A stretch of DNA of 64,000 nucleotides, taken from contig JADLSH010000379.1 in the NCBI GenBank assembly GCA_016169945.1, forward strand, positions 2,880,001 through 2,944,000. The letters are read 5' to 3'. Below, piece after piece: positions 59,801 to 64,000 of this stretch. The notes beneath the pieces were generated by a model that ran no database searches, was not told the origin of the DNA, and saw only the letters and a list, made by a program, of their open reading frames with translations. Every line of letters starts with the position of its first letter. Position 1 is the stretch's first letter. A program made the position numbers and the translations under genes. Source of the DNA: Trachythela sp. YZ-2020 (taxonomy: Eukaryota; Cnidaria; Anthozoa; Malacalcyonacea; Clavulariidae).

Positions 59801-62407
59801 CGGATACCACGCATGACTAGTTACCACTGTCAGTGGTAATGAAGCATAGAATAGAACAAAGATGACCAAGCATTTAAAGTATATCGGTGAGTGATTTGAG
59901 TGGGAACAAGCATTAACACGCGTAATAGATGATTGGGGCTTTAGAATTTGCTGTATCTAATTCCAAACTTGTCCGTTTACGAATAAACAGTGAATAGCTA
60001 TATGAGATGACGCTACCCCGAGTGGCTCCAAACCAGCGTCCCAGGAAATTCGCCCCCCCTGGGAAGAAACCGCCTCCCTTAGGAAATTTGCCCCCCCTTT
60101 TAGAAACTTCGCCCTTCATTTAATTGTTAATTTTTACTTACTCTTTGCGGACCCTCCTGAGACCCTCTTTGAGTGTAGTTTTCCTTTTAGCAATAAAATA
60201 ACAAAATTAAGATTAATATAACCTCATCTACAGGAAATTTGTCAGACATTTTCAAGCGAGTTACCACGACCTATATATTGGTGTAGGTTTTAGTAAGCGT
60301 TTCGGTACATCAGATGGTGGCTCACTTCAGAAATAATGACACTTAAGAGGAGCAAACAAATTGAACAACACCACTCAATGATTTCTTTTTGGCTTCACTG
60401 CACGATAGTACTTAATGAAAGCCATCTCTATATGCTATACATATTATCAAGGGCGAAAATCCATCTCAAAAAGTGAGGAGGGGGGGGGTGGAACCTGCTA
60501 GTAGTTATGGAGGCATGTAACACGTTTAACGTTTTCAGGGCATTTCCCCATCATTTATAGACACCTCCCGACGGAAGAGTAACTTCGGTCTAAGCGTTAT
60601 GGGTGTGGGTAGCTACATTTTGCCCGACGAAAGGGCGTGGTAAAGGAGCCGGTCAAAATCAAAATTGTCTATTGGGCCCCATGCCGCTAGCGGAAATGCG
60701 CAGGTATCAAGTGCCCAAAGCACGAGGGCACTATAGGCTATGCGGGCATGCTCCCCCAGAAAAAGTTTGAAATCTAGAGTCTCATGCACTTTGGGGGAAG
60801 ACTTTACAGAATTTTGATGATCAGAACATGTCGTATAAGCAAAAGTTGGGGGGGGGGGTAATTGCATATTGATCCCCCTCTGCATAAAAAGGTGGGGGAT
60901 TCGTACCCTCCACCCCCACCCCCAGGATTGACGCCCTTGCATATTATATAACAACACCTAATTGTTAAGTTGATTTTCGAGCATGCAATTCATATAAAAT
61001 TCCAGATAGAAAGTGTACATACCTCTCTTACTGAGCTCAGCATCGCCAATACACTTGGCTTCACATTCCGTCTTGCTGTCAAATTTATTTTCTACTCCCA
61101 TACAGCCCATGAACTTCATACTAAGACACAATGGTATGCTGCCGTACAGTGTGTGGTAATATATTGTACTTCTGCTTGCGCATTCTCCTGCTAGCACGTC
61201 GAAGAATGTACACGTATCTATGGAAATATAATATAGATGTTAAGTCAGGTCAATTTAATTCTTAAGATTTTGGTGGCATCTCACTCGATTGAATAATAAT
61301 TGAAAGGTTTTGTAGATGGAAAATTATGGAGTGAAAATTATATACATTTATTAGACCTAACCAGGAACAGCTACGAAAAATGCAACTATAGGTCCCAGCA
61401 ACTGCGGCCCTGCGATTCCGGTGCAGCGCTCTAACCAACTGAGCTACAGAGTCCAGTTGTCGAGCTCTAACCACAAGTTCATGTATATATACTAGGGTAC
61501 TGCCAAGTTAAGTTGTGGGTAAATATCAAGATTTTGGTGGCATCTCACTCGATTGAATAATAATTGAAAGCTTTTGTAGATGGAAAATTATTGAGTGAAA
61601 ATTATATTGTATACAATTTTCACTCAATAATGTTCCATCTACAAAACCTTTCAATTTAATTATTCCCTGTAACATTAAGAGGAACGGAGTAACAGTTACA
61701 ATACCAGTAAAAGTAACCATTACACTGAACACTAACAGCAACAGTAACAGATAAAGGGTAAATGATAGGTGGGGCTAATCATCTTGTTCTTACAGCTAGC
61801 ACGCTTAACACAACGGTAAGGCACTGCAAGCTAACCTGCACACGTGCTTCCTAACACTTACAATAACAGTTATACATTTAGAGTAACACAACTTAAAATA
61901 CACAACTCTGATCACACATTGGTAACCATACAAAAGTAACGAATGAGGTTATTCCATTAATGAAACCAATATACACTATATTCCATTCATGTAGTTATGC
62001 CTGGTTTCAATTTAGTCACGTCGGTTGTGCCAAAGCCATGGTCAACGATGTGAAATAGTCTGCATCTATCTTGTCTTTTGTGCGCGCTGTATGCAAATCA
62101 GTGTTTAGTGACTGCAGAGAAACATCGACACTATATTATATCGGTCACCTTCACACGACCGTTAGGACCAAATGGAACCCATGCTTTAGAAAATATATCT
62201 ACAACATACCTTCCCCGCAGAGATCTTCGCAAGCTTCTCTGGCAGTGCTTCGTACTTGACTAGCTTGTATTTCATCTGAAACTGTTGTATTCGCTACGCA
62301 ATCACTTTGTAAGCTTTGTAGAAATTCTGCACACATTCCATCGCTGTCTGCAAGTGCGTCTTCCAGGGCTGAGCGACAGAATCCTTTGTATCCACTAGTA
62401 CCACAAG
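16172..62407 (-). CDS. Giant gel-forming-mucin-like secreted protein with Kunitz, EGF, VWD, PTS repeat and cystine knot (5' partial)
   Basis: Twenty-seven exons: 62407-62210, 61217-61023, 59307-59218, 57972-57877, 56990-56895, 56176-56051, 54694-54584, 53013-52792, 52059-51877, 51439-51386, 50649-50345, 49740-49377, 47428-47228, 46293-46056, 45939-45893, 44555-43740, 43091-42971, 41025-40879, 40802-40756, 39874-39670, 38580-37904, 37477-37271, 36418-21180, 20090-20041, 19866-19738, 17739-17694, 16464-16172. Every junction has AG/GT signals and agreeing phases. The visible part is about 6,800 codons, of which about 5,100 are in one Ser/Thr/Pro-rich exon. The order (VWD-C8-TIL three times, PTS tract, VWC-like, cystine knot) is that of gel-forming mucins and von Willebrand factor relatives: secreted, disulfide-polymerised, O-glycosylated. 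Kunitz and EGF domains at the N-terminal side are extra. The start codon and signal peptide are outside the window. Frame breaks in the big exon are listed separately. Confidence 0.88.
16821..17050. repeat. Palindrome, arms about 100 bp
   Basis: CACAGAATACTACACAGAAGG at 16821 mirrors CCTTCTGTGTAGTATTCTGTG ending at 17047. The pairing continues through GCTATTCGTCA and GTGCCCTAAACAGAAG. It is a hairpin in the intron before the CTCK exon. Confidence 0.75.
17050..17227. mobile_element. MITE with GGTAC...ACACGCTGC ends
   Basis: ACACGCTGCAATTTGTCGGG and its complement CCCAACAAATCGCAGCGTGT form about 40-bp inverted ends. Confidence 0.7.
17851..18370. mobile_element. hAT-like element with CAGGGTTCGTGCT ends
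   Basis: Perfect 13-bp inverted ends, flanked by TAATAA on both sides. The interior carries many AAGGAGTA words. It lies between mucin exons 25 and 26. A related trace is at about 8265-8335. Confidence 0.75.
18388..18583 (+). repeat. Dispersed repeat shared with 49131-49331
   Basis: Both copies read GGCCA[T/A]..CCAAGGACAAA, GAACTGAATGCATAATTA (or AACTGAATGCATAATTAGG) and TTATGCATGAATA. Identity is moderate. Confidence 0.6.
18579..19395. repeat. Composite palindrome: two MITE copies and a large inverted duplication
   Basis: MITE copies at 18579-18728 and 19009-19152 (ends AAGGCTCTTTTCCACTC; each a hairpin with CGCAGCGAGTTTGCGAGTT). Between them lies 18729-19008, itself ended by AGTGTCCCAGTGGTGTAAC inverted repeats. 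Its inner 240 bp recurs inverted at 19153-19395, so both strands code the same 57-residue open frame. No function is implied. Confidence 0.85.
20225..20400. repeat. GAAACATTGTTTCCTA minisatellite, short array
   Basis: Units of about 54 bp with GCATGAAACATTGTTT and CTTGAAGGTGG. Related units are at 20850-20970 and 51640-51840. Confidence 0.65.
20397..20828. repeat. Long palindrome, arms about 200 bp
   Basis: AAGTAAACTGGAACGCTAAC at 20406 mirrors GTTAGCGTTCCAATTTACTT near 20820. The pairing continues through AGCTTCAATTTC/GAAATTGAAGCT and CTTGAAGTTTTTAT. The spacer is about 35 bp. Confidence 0.75.
21180..36418 (-). CDS. Mucin exon 23: third TIL domain and a giant Ser/Thr/Pro tandem-repeat tract (15.2 kb)
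   Basis: The acceptor tcctttttag|AG at 36418 follows a pyrimidine tract, and the donor TCAG|gtgagt lies at 21180/21179. The first 70 residues are a TIL domain (CCRACRNESHYT ... CSCPPNQYFDGKSCKP). The rest, about 5,000 residues, is Ser/Thr/Pro-rich with almost no Cys: unique PTS flanks at both ends and the tandem array between. It fits a densely O-glycosylated mucin domain. The frame is broken near 35535, 34690-35010, 24510, 24250 and 22880. Both ends are in the correct phase with neighbouring exons, so the breaks look like sequence errors or repeat-collapse scars, though a damaged allele cannot be excluded. Confidence 0.85.
21740..35990 (-). repeat. Coding tandem array: 264-bp (88-residue) A units with six 345-bp B units
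   Basis: About 45 A units, spaced exactly 264 bp over long runs (21 unbroken steps from 28357 to 33901). B units start near 22010, 25210, 27139, 28012, 34905 (decayed) and 35710. The A unit peptide contains APSTSIYSSPSSSTAPSSS and SSIETTSSQTSIVSSAPTT. In B units the middle is replaced by a longer segment with SPATPAQSGSTGVV and SSLLRTSTP. Many A units look identical at the DNA level, implying recent homogenisation. One unit at 33901 has lost one codon. Partial or rearranged units lie at 22880, 24141-24680 and 34690-35180. Confidence 0.95.
36419..37270. other. Intron 22
   Basis: Mostly unremarkable AT-rich DNA. A GC-rich hinge CCCGGGGGCCCCGGGG lies at about 37146. No coding exon or clear transposon seen. 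Confidence 0.5.
37271..39874 (-). CDS. Mucin exons 20-22: TIL-like segment, third VWD domain and C8
   Basis: Exon 20 (39874-39670) is a Cys-rich TIL-like segment (CGHTCDNLEKCQVGYYCPEG). Exon 21 (38580-37904) is a VWD domain (QDHYKTFDGRIFNFDGERC ... LRGLCGDFDGKNSQDDF). Exon 22 (37477-37271) is the C8 domain (CEEIKTNPAFAKC, CNCFCSAVAAYVREC). The third TIL begins at the start of the next exon. The motif reads RGLCG, so the first Cys of CGLCG is lost, as in VWD1. Confidence 0.87.
37500..37885 (+). repeat. SINE-tail minisatellite, about 3-4 units
   Basis: Units of roughly 115-120 bp: TTACTGGATCTCTAGGGAGA, GAACTGATAGAGCTATC, AGTTTAGTTTAGGTTTCCTC and GTAGTAACACTGG. Other arrays: 39130-39660, 40615-40740, 46510-47205, 50030-50310, 54295-54510 and 56430-56850. 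Confidence 0.85.
38770..39072 (+). repeat. (TATGG)n pentanucleotide microsatellite
   Basis: About 60 units of GGTAT/GGTGT/AGTGT variants in the intron between mucin exons 20 and 21. Confidence 0.95.
39130..39660 (+). repeat. SINE-tail minisatellite with a SINE family 1 tail fragment
   Basis: Several units of the GAACTGATAGAGCTATC minisatellite. Inside, at 39415-39490, GTTGCATTTTCGCAACCGTT and GGTTAGGTCT match the SINE seen at 6650 and 61360. Confidence 0.7.
40455..40740 (+). mobile_element. SINE family 2, full element with tail
   Basis: Head CACAGTGGCTAATGTATGTG and B-box-like GGGGTTCGATTCCTGCAG, then GTCTGATTATAATT, then CACTCCGGTTTCCTGCTGTA running directly into the GAACTGATAGAGCTATTC unit. 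This links the minisatellite to a SINE tail. Confidence 0.65.
40756..44555 (-). CDS. Mucin exons 16-19: second D assembly
   Basis: Exon 16 (44555-43740) carries a whole VWD domain (HVQTFDGKSYDMKGKC ... TCGLCGTFDGDISNDF) and C8 (CDVLKK, CLSDACASLKNY). Exons 17 (43091-42971) and 18 (41025-40879) carry TIL (CENSCLALSD, CAPGCYCKEGFYS). Exon 19 (40802-40756) finishes a TILa segment (CREGAWECTNLDC). This is the only one of the three VWD domains with an intact CGLCG motif. The intron between exons 17 and 18 is filled by a satellite. Confidence 0.88.
41095..42955 (+). repeat. Satellite of about 17-18 bp: GTGTCCGTATTAGAGAG
   Basis: About 100 degenerate units (GTCCGTATTAGAGAGGT, GTTCGTATTAGAGAT and so on) filling the intron between exons 17 and 18. 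The left edge begins ACAGTCGAACTTCTCTTATACG, like the end of a DNA transposon. A mirrored single copy is at 63355-63520. Confidence 0.9.
44803..45777 (+). repeat. Trinucleotide tract (CTG, CCG, CAC)n, about 1 kb
   Basis: Almost pure C-x-G/C-x-C triplets from (CTA)n through long CTG, CCG and CAC runs. It lies in the intron between mucin exons 15 and 16. It opens all frames, so the long frames over it are not genes. Confidence 0.97.
45893..50649 (-). CDS. Mucin exons 11-15: first von Willebrand D assembly (VWD-C8-TIL-TILa)
   Basis: The VWD domain spans exons 11 and 12 (50649-50345, 49740-49377): it opens with GHYRTFDGKNYYF and carries VFGLCGTYDDNPENDF. C8 continues into exon 13 (47428-47228; CMSDVCACNS, ACKALSLYARAC). 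TIL is exon 14 (46293-46056; ECGSACPLTC, CHCPPGLWKDGGRCVP). The TILa/VWC-like end crosses into exon 15 (45939-45893; CTCEGGSWDCVQLKC). The Cys before GLCG, present in the classical CGLCG motif, is replaced by Phe. Assemblies like this drive polymerisation in mucins and von Willebrand factor. Confidence 0.88.
46320..46515. mobile_element. Degenerate element with GGTCGG/CCGACC words
   Basis: ACGGTCGG ... GTCCGACC and GGTCGGACAT at the ends resemble the interior of the transposon at 629-1158. The ends are not clear. Confidence 0.4.
46510..47205 (+). repeat. SINE-tail minisatellite, longest array
   Basis: About six units of the GAACTGATAGAGCTATC minisatellite, with an (AATAA)n insertion at 46748-46802. 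It runs up to the donor of exon 13. Confidence 0.85.
47432..49376. other. Intron 12: repeats only
   Basis: No exon seen. It contains a palindrome at 48730-48825 (TTTCTATGAGGTGATAGTT mirrored), a C-run at 48481-48494, (TG)n at 49088-49106, and the second copy of the 18388 repeat at 49131-49331. Confidence 0.6.
49785..50310 (+). mobile_element. SINE family 2 fragments running into the minisatellite
   Basis: GGTGGCACAGGGACGAAGGG and GGGGTTTGATTCTAGCAG, then GTTGTCTGATTATAATT, GGTGGTCCGGTTCCTCCTGT and minisatellite units. Same order as at 40455. Confidence 0.6.
50870..51262. repeat. 78-bp tandem repeat, about 5 copies
   Basis: Units with GACTGGATGGCATGGAGAAC, GTGGGATTTTCAAAACAATG and GGAACATTCTGATCACTG. 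A single relative is at 20985-21060. Confidence 0.9.
51386..53013 (-). CDS. Mucin exons 8-10: second Cys-rich module, second Kunitz domain, linker
   Basis: Exon 8 (53013-52792) codes a Cys-rich helical module with CFHYLLTIWHSCNATNTT and CNQVC, resembling exon 1. Exon 9 (52059-51877) is a Kunitz domain with TRWYHKDGACEAFAFKGC and NENNFKTEADC. Spacing C-x7-C-x12-C-x3-C is exact, but the second Kunitz cysteine is absent, so the usual Cys14-Cys38 bridge cannot form. Exon 10 (51439-51386) is an 18-residue His/Asn linker leading into the first VWD domain. Confidence 0.78.
51640..51845. repeat. GGAAACATGGCTAGGAAACA minisatellite
   Basis: About four units of roughly 52 bp alternating GGAAACATGG and AACAATGTTTCCTGGTTT. 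Related short arrays are at 20225 and 20850. Confidence 0.8.
52180..52545. repeat. Dispersed CAACTTGT/ACAAGTTG repeat
   Basis: Long run of TTGTAACAAGT, GTCAACAAGC and CAACAACCTTG words, bounded by acacGCAAAAATTTCAC and GCGTTTTTACGTGTGCAG. Confidence 0.65.
53055..53291. mobile_element. MITE with TAAAGCCC/GGGGCTTA ends
   Basis: TAAAGCCCTGATCAAAGGACGAG mirrors CTCGTTTGACCGGGGCTTA with a few mismatches; GAGAGTTG words inside. A partial relative is at 10130-10252. Confidence 0.6.
53336..53739. mobile_element. hAT-like element with CAGTGGCGTAAC ends and 8-bp target duplication
   Basis: Perfect 12-bp inverted ends CAGTGGCGTAAC/GTTACGCCACTG, flanked by CCGACAAG at 53328-53335 and 53740-53747. No transposase frame. 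Confidence 0.9.
54584..59307 (-). CDS. Mucin exons 3-7: five EGF-like domains
   Basis: One EGF-like domain per exon, all with phase-1 borders: 59307-59218, 57972-57877, 56990-56895, 56176-56051 and 54694-54584. Each has the six-Cys pattern ending C-x-C-x(5-9)-G-x-x-C, for example CENGGTC ... CDCTAGYTGSAC. The fourth has an insertion between its fifth and sixth Cys (NYQNDPNVFLMYEGDRC). The fifth has a longer third loop (VFNKTKSPEMICKC). No calcium-binding D-x-D/N-E start is evident. They likely act as spacers or binding modules. Confidence 0.85.
55060..55985 (+). repeat. 80-bp tandem repeat with GGTAGTTCAGACACAAACCA, about 10 copies
   Basis: Units run TTTGAGATATATTTTTCAGG, TAGTTCAGACACAAACCA, GCAGCTTATTGTAGAATAC and TACCTACACTGGAC. 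The array is interrupted at about 55461-55580 by sequence starting CAGTGGCGTAGCCAGTCC, which resembles the hAT-like end at 53336. Lone copies are at 2808 and 59520. Confidence 0.9.
57066..57770 (+). repeat. (GGTGATGAT)n trinucleotide-like tract
   Basis: About 700 bp of GGT/GAT/GTG triplets in the intron between EGF exons 4 and 5. The open frames on both strands are compositional. Confidence 0.95.
58303..58660 (-). pseudogene. LINE reverse transcriptase C-terminal fragment
   Basis: The minus-strand frame contains HGYGTRFSLKSKRDNLLAIP and RAFRTRAIEHWNDLDNDLKN, the usual ending of non-LTR ORF2 proteins. It is cut at the N-terminal side. It lies in the intron between EGF exons 3 and 4. Confidence 0.6.
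59085..59145 (+). repeat. AATAAAATATCTATCTATC tail, probable retroelement 3' end
   Basis: CAATAAAATA followed by (TCTA)n is typical of a LINE or Penelope-like 3' terminus in plus orientation. Confidence 0.45.
61023..62407 (-). CDS. Mucin exons 1-2: Cys-rich module and first Kunitz domain
   Basis: Exon 1 (62407-62210) begins internally after tttaccattctag. It codes a six-Cys, mostly helical-looking module (CGTSGYKGFC ... MCAEFLQSLQSDC ... CEDLC) that I do not recognise. Exon 2 (61217-61023) is a Kunitz/BPTI-type domain. Its six cysteines have the family spacing in the second half (C-x7-C-x12-C-x3-C) and FMGCMGVENKF around the fourth. The first half is slightly longer than in BPTI (x9 and x17 between cysteines). 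Kunitz domains often inhibit serine proteases, but the residue after the second Cys here is Ala, so activity is unclear. The same module pair recurs in exons 8-9. Confidence 0.78.
61360..61515 (-). mobile_element. tRNA-derived SINE family 1, second copy
   Basis: The minus strand reads GTAGCTCAGTTGGTTAGAGC and then CGCAGGGCCGCAGTTGCTGG. It shares ACATGAACTTGTGGTTAG with the copy at 6650. A roughly 70-bp direct repeat (ATCTCACTCGATTGAATAAT) flanks it at about 61270 and 61545. Confidence 0.7.
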
Positions 62408-62461
62408 CTAGAATGGTAAATTATGAACGAACGGGGAGGTTATTTCATGGTATTTTAACTT

Positions 62462-63010
62462 ATTATAGTCTTTGACTTTGATGACTATAGTCTTTGACTA
62501 TGATGACTAAAGTTCCTGATTCTGATGACTGAAGTTCTTGACTATGATGACTATAGTCCACAACTATGATGACTATAGTCTATGATGACCATAGTCTTGA
62601 CCATGATGACTATAGTCTTTGACTATGATGACTTTAGTCTACGATGACCATAGTCTTGACTATGATGACCATAGTCTTGACTATGATGACTATAGAATCT
62701 GACTATGACTTTAGTCAATTACTATGATGACCATAATCTTTGACTATGATGACCATAGTCTTGACTATGATTACTATAGTCTCTGACTATGACTTTAGTC
62801 AATTACTATGATGACCATAATCTTTGACTATGATGACTAAAGTTCCTGACTATAATGAATATAGTCTTTGACAATGACGATCATAGTCCTGGACTATGAT
62901 CAGTATAGTTCTTGACTACGACTATAGTCCATGACTATGATGACTATAGTTTCTCATTATGATGACTAGAGTCTTTGACTATTATGATTATAGTCTTTGA
63001 CTATGATGAG
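62462..63010 (+). repeat. Degenerate minisatellite GACTATGATGACTATAGTCT
   Basis: About 20-bp units, each a near-palindrome (GACTAT/ATAGTC), upstream of the first visible mucin exon. Confidence 0.9.
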
Positions 63011-63054
63011 GATCCTCAGCATTACATAAAAAGGATAGAAACATCTGAAATGTA

Positions 63055-63330
63055 GATTTGGCGAAGAATACAGAAAGTGAGTTGGACAGAGAAGAAAGCA
63101 AATGAAGAAATTTTAGAGACGGTGAAAGAAAAGCGGTGTTTATTGGAAAGGATTATAAGATGAAAGAAAAAATGGATTGGACACATTGTCCGAGAAGAAG
63201 GGTTGCTTAAGGAAGTGGCTGAAGGAAGGATGATGGGAAAAGACCAAGAGAGGAAGGGAAAAGAATTGGGATGTTAACGGATAGAAGTAGATGGAGAAGT
63301 TAGAAACCACACTGAACCTGTCATAAAGAC
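63055..63330 (+). pseudogene. LINE ORF2 C-terminal fragment
   Basis: The plus strand reads QKVSWTEKKANEEILETVKE, RCLLERIIR, stop, KKKWIGHIVREEGLLKEVAE and GRMMGK, a well-known tail pattern of non-LTR polyproteins. It has an internal stop and a later frameshift. Confidence 0.65.
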
Positions 63331-63344
63331 AGAACACACTAGAG

Positions 63345-64000
63345 AGAGACTTGTCTAATACGGACATTGAAGCGACAAAGCAAAGTGTCCGTATCAGAGG
63401 GTGTCCGTTTTATATAGGTTTGTTAAAATGAAAATAAAATGAAAATATATTATGTCTCGACATTGAAAACTGTCGACACTAATATTGAGGTGTCTCGTAA
63501 GAAGAAGTTCGACTGTAGTTAATATTTCAGGCAGCCAGTGCTTTCTAATTTTTAACGCAATACAATATTTGTCATTTTATTCCTTCTCTTAATATATGTC
63601 GTGTACGTTGTTAGTTTTATACTTGAACAAGTTGTTTAAAGCTCAGGTAAAATTCCTGATTTGCACAAGGGGCTTGAACCGGCGTAACTTCCAGATAGTC
63701 TAATGGAGCTCAGGTAAATGCGGGTATTTAAGCCATGCCCTGGGGAGAGTAAGTAATGTTAATCTGATATGTGCTGTGTCATGCTTGGTAACGGCAATGA
63801 ATTTTTCTTCCTTAGTTCCTTTCATCTAGTTCCTAGGATTCGGGTTTTCAGTAAGTCGCGAGATGAAGAGAATCTATGGAAAACGCGAGTTCCGACTATA
63901 GTGAAAGAATTTACGAAGGGATTCTGCATTTTGATAACTTTGCTGTGAACCCTCATTTTCTACCAATCCGAAAAGTGAGAAAGATTTGGCACGGAATTCT
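63345..64000. other. Right-edge region without a visible exon
   Basis: It contains a single GTGTCCGTATCAGAGGGTGTCC element (63355-63520, ending AGTTCGACTGTAGTT) related to the 41-43 kb satellite. Further 5' mucin exons should lie beyond it. Confidence 0.5.

Overview
The window is animal nuclear DNA: intron-rich, about 60% AT, and loaded with short inverted-repeat transposons, SINEs, LINE tails and satellites. The protein families and the many foldback elements with a CTCGAAACGTCGA core suggest a marine invertebrate. A cnidarian is my best guess, but no single feature proves it. All three genes I can assemble lie on the minus strand. I built them by hand from open frames, splice signals and matching intron phases.

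Layout by position. (1) 214-1490: the first two coding exons of a small multi-pass membrane protein resembling the DUF1772 (anthrone oxygenase-like) family; it runs off the left edge. (2) 3031-14856: a seven-exon gene for a protein of about 417 residues with a C-terminal BEN domain, a DNA-binding or adaptor module of chromatin regulators; one internal exon boundary is uncertain. (3) 14857-16171: spacer with the BEN gene's upstream region, a repeated GCCGCCATG motif and the 3' end of gene 4. (4) 16172-62407: at least 27 exons of a giant secreted gel-forming-mucin-like protein; its 5' end lies beyond the right part of the window. (5) 62408-64000: no exon seen, only satellite and transposon debris.

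The mucin-like protein reads, N to C: Cys-rich module and Kunitz domain; five EGF-like domains; a second Cys-rich module and Kunitz domain; three von Willebrand D assemblies (VWD-C8-TIL, two with a VWC-like TILa end); one 15.2-kb exon coding a Ser/Thr/Pro tract built from about 45 copies of an 88-residue repeat plus six longer variants; a VWC-like region; and a C-terminal cystine knot. D assemblies and cystine knots are the parts by which mucins and von Willebrand factor form disulfide-linked polymers. The PTS tract would carry dense O-glycans. Kunitz and EGF domains are not part of vertebrate gel-forming mucins. The introns between all 5' domain exons are phase 1, as expected for exon shuffling.

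The PTS exon has several frame breaks at irregular repeat units. Since both flanks are intact, assembly or consensus error is the likeliest cause. The introns hold a rich set of mobile elements: hAT-like elements with clear target duplications, a SINE family whose tail has grown into minisatellites, large near-perfect palindromes, a 1.8-kb satellite of about 17-18 bp period, and three LINE 3' fragments.
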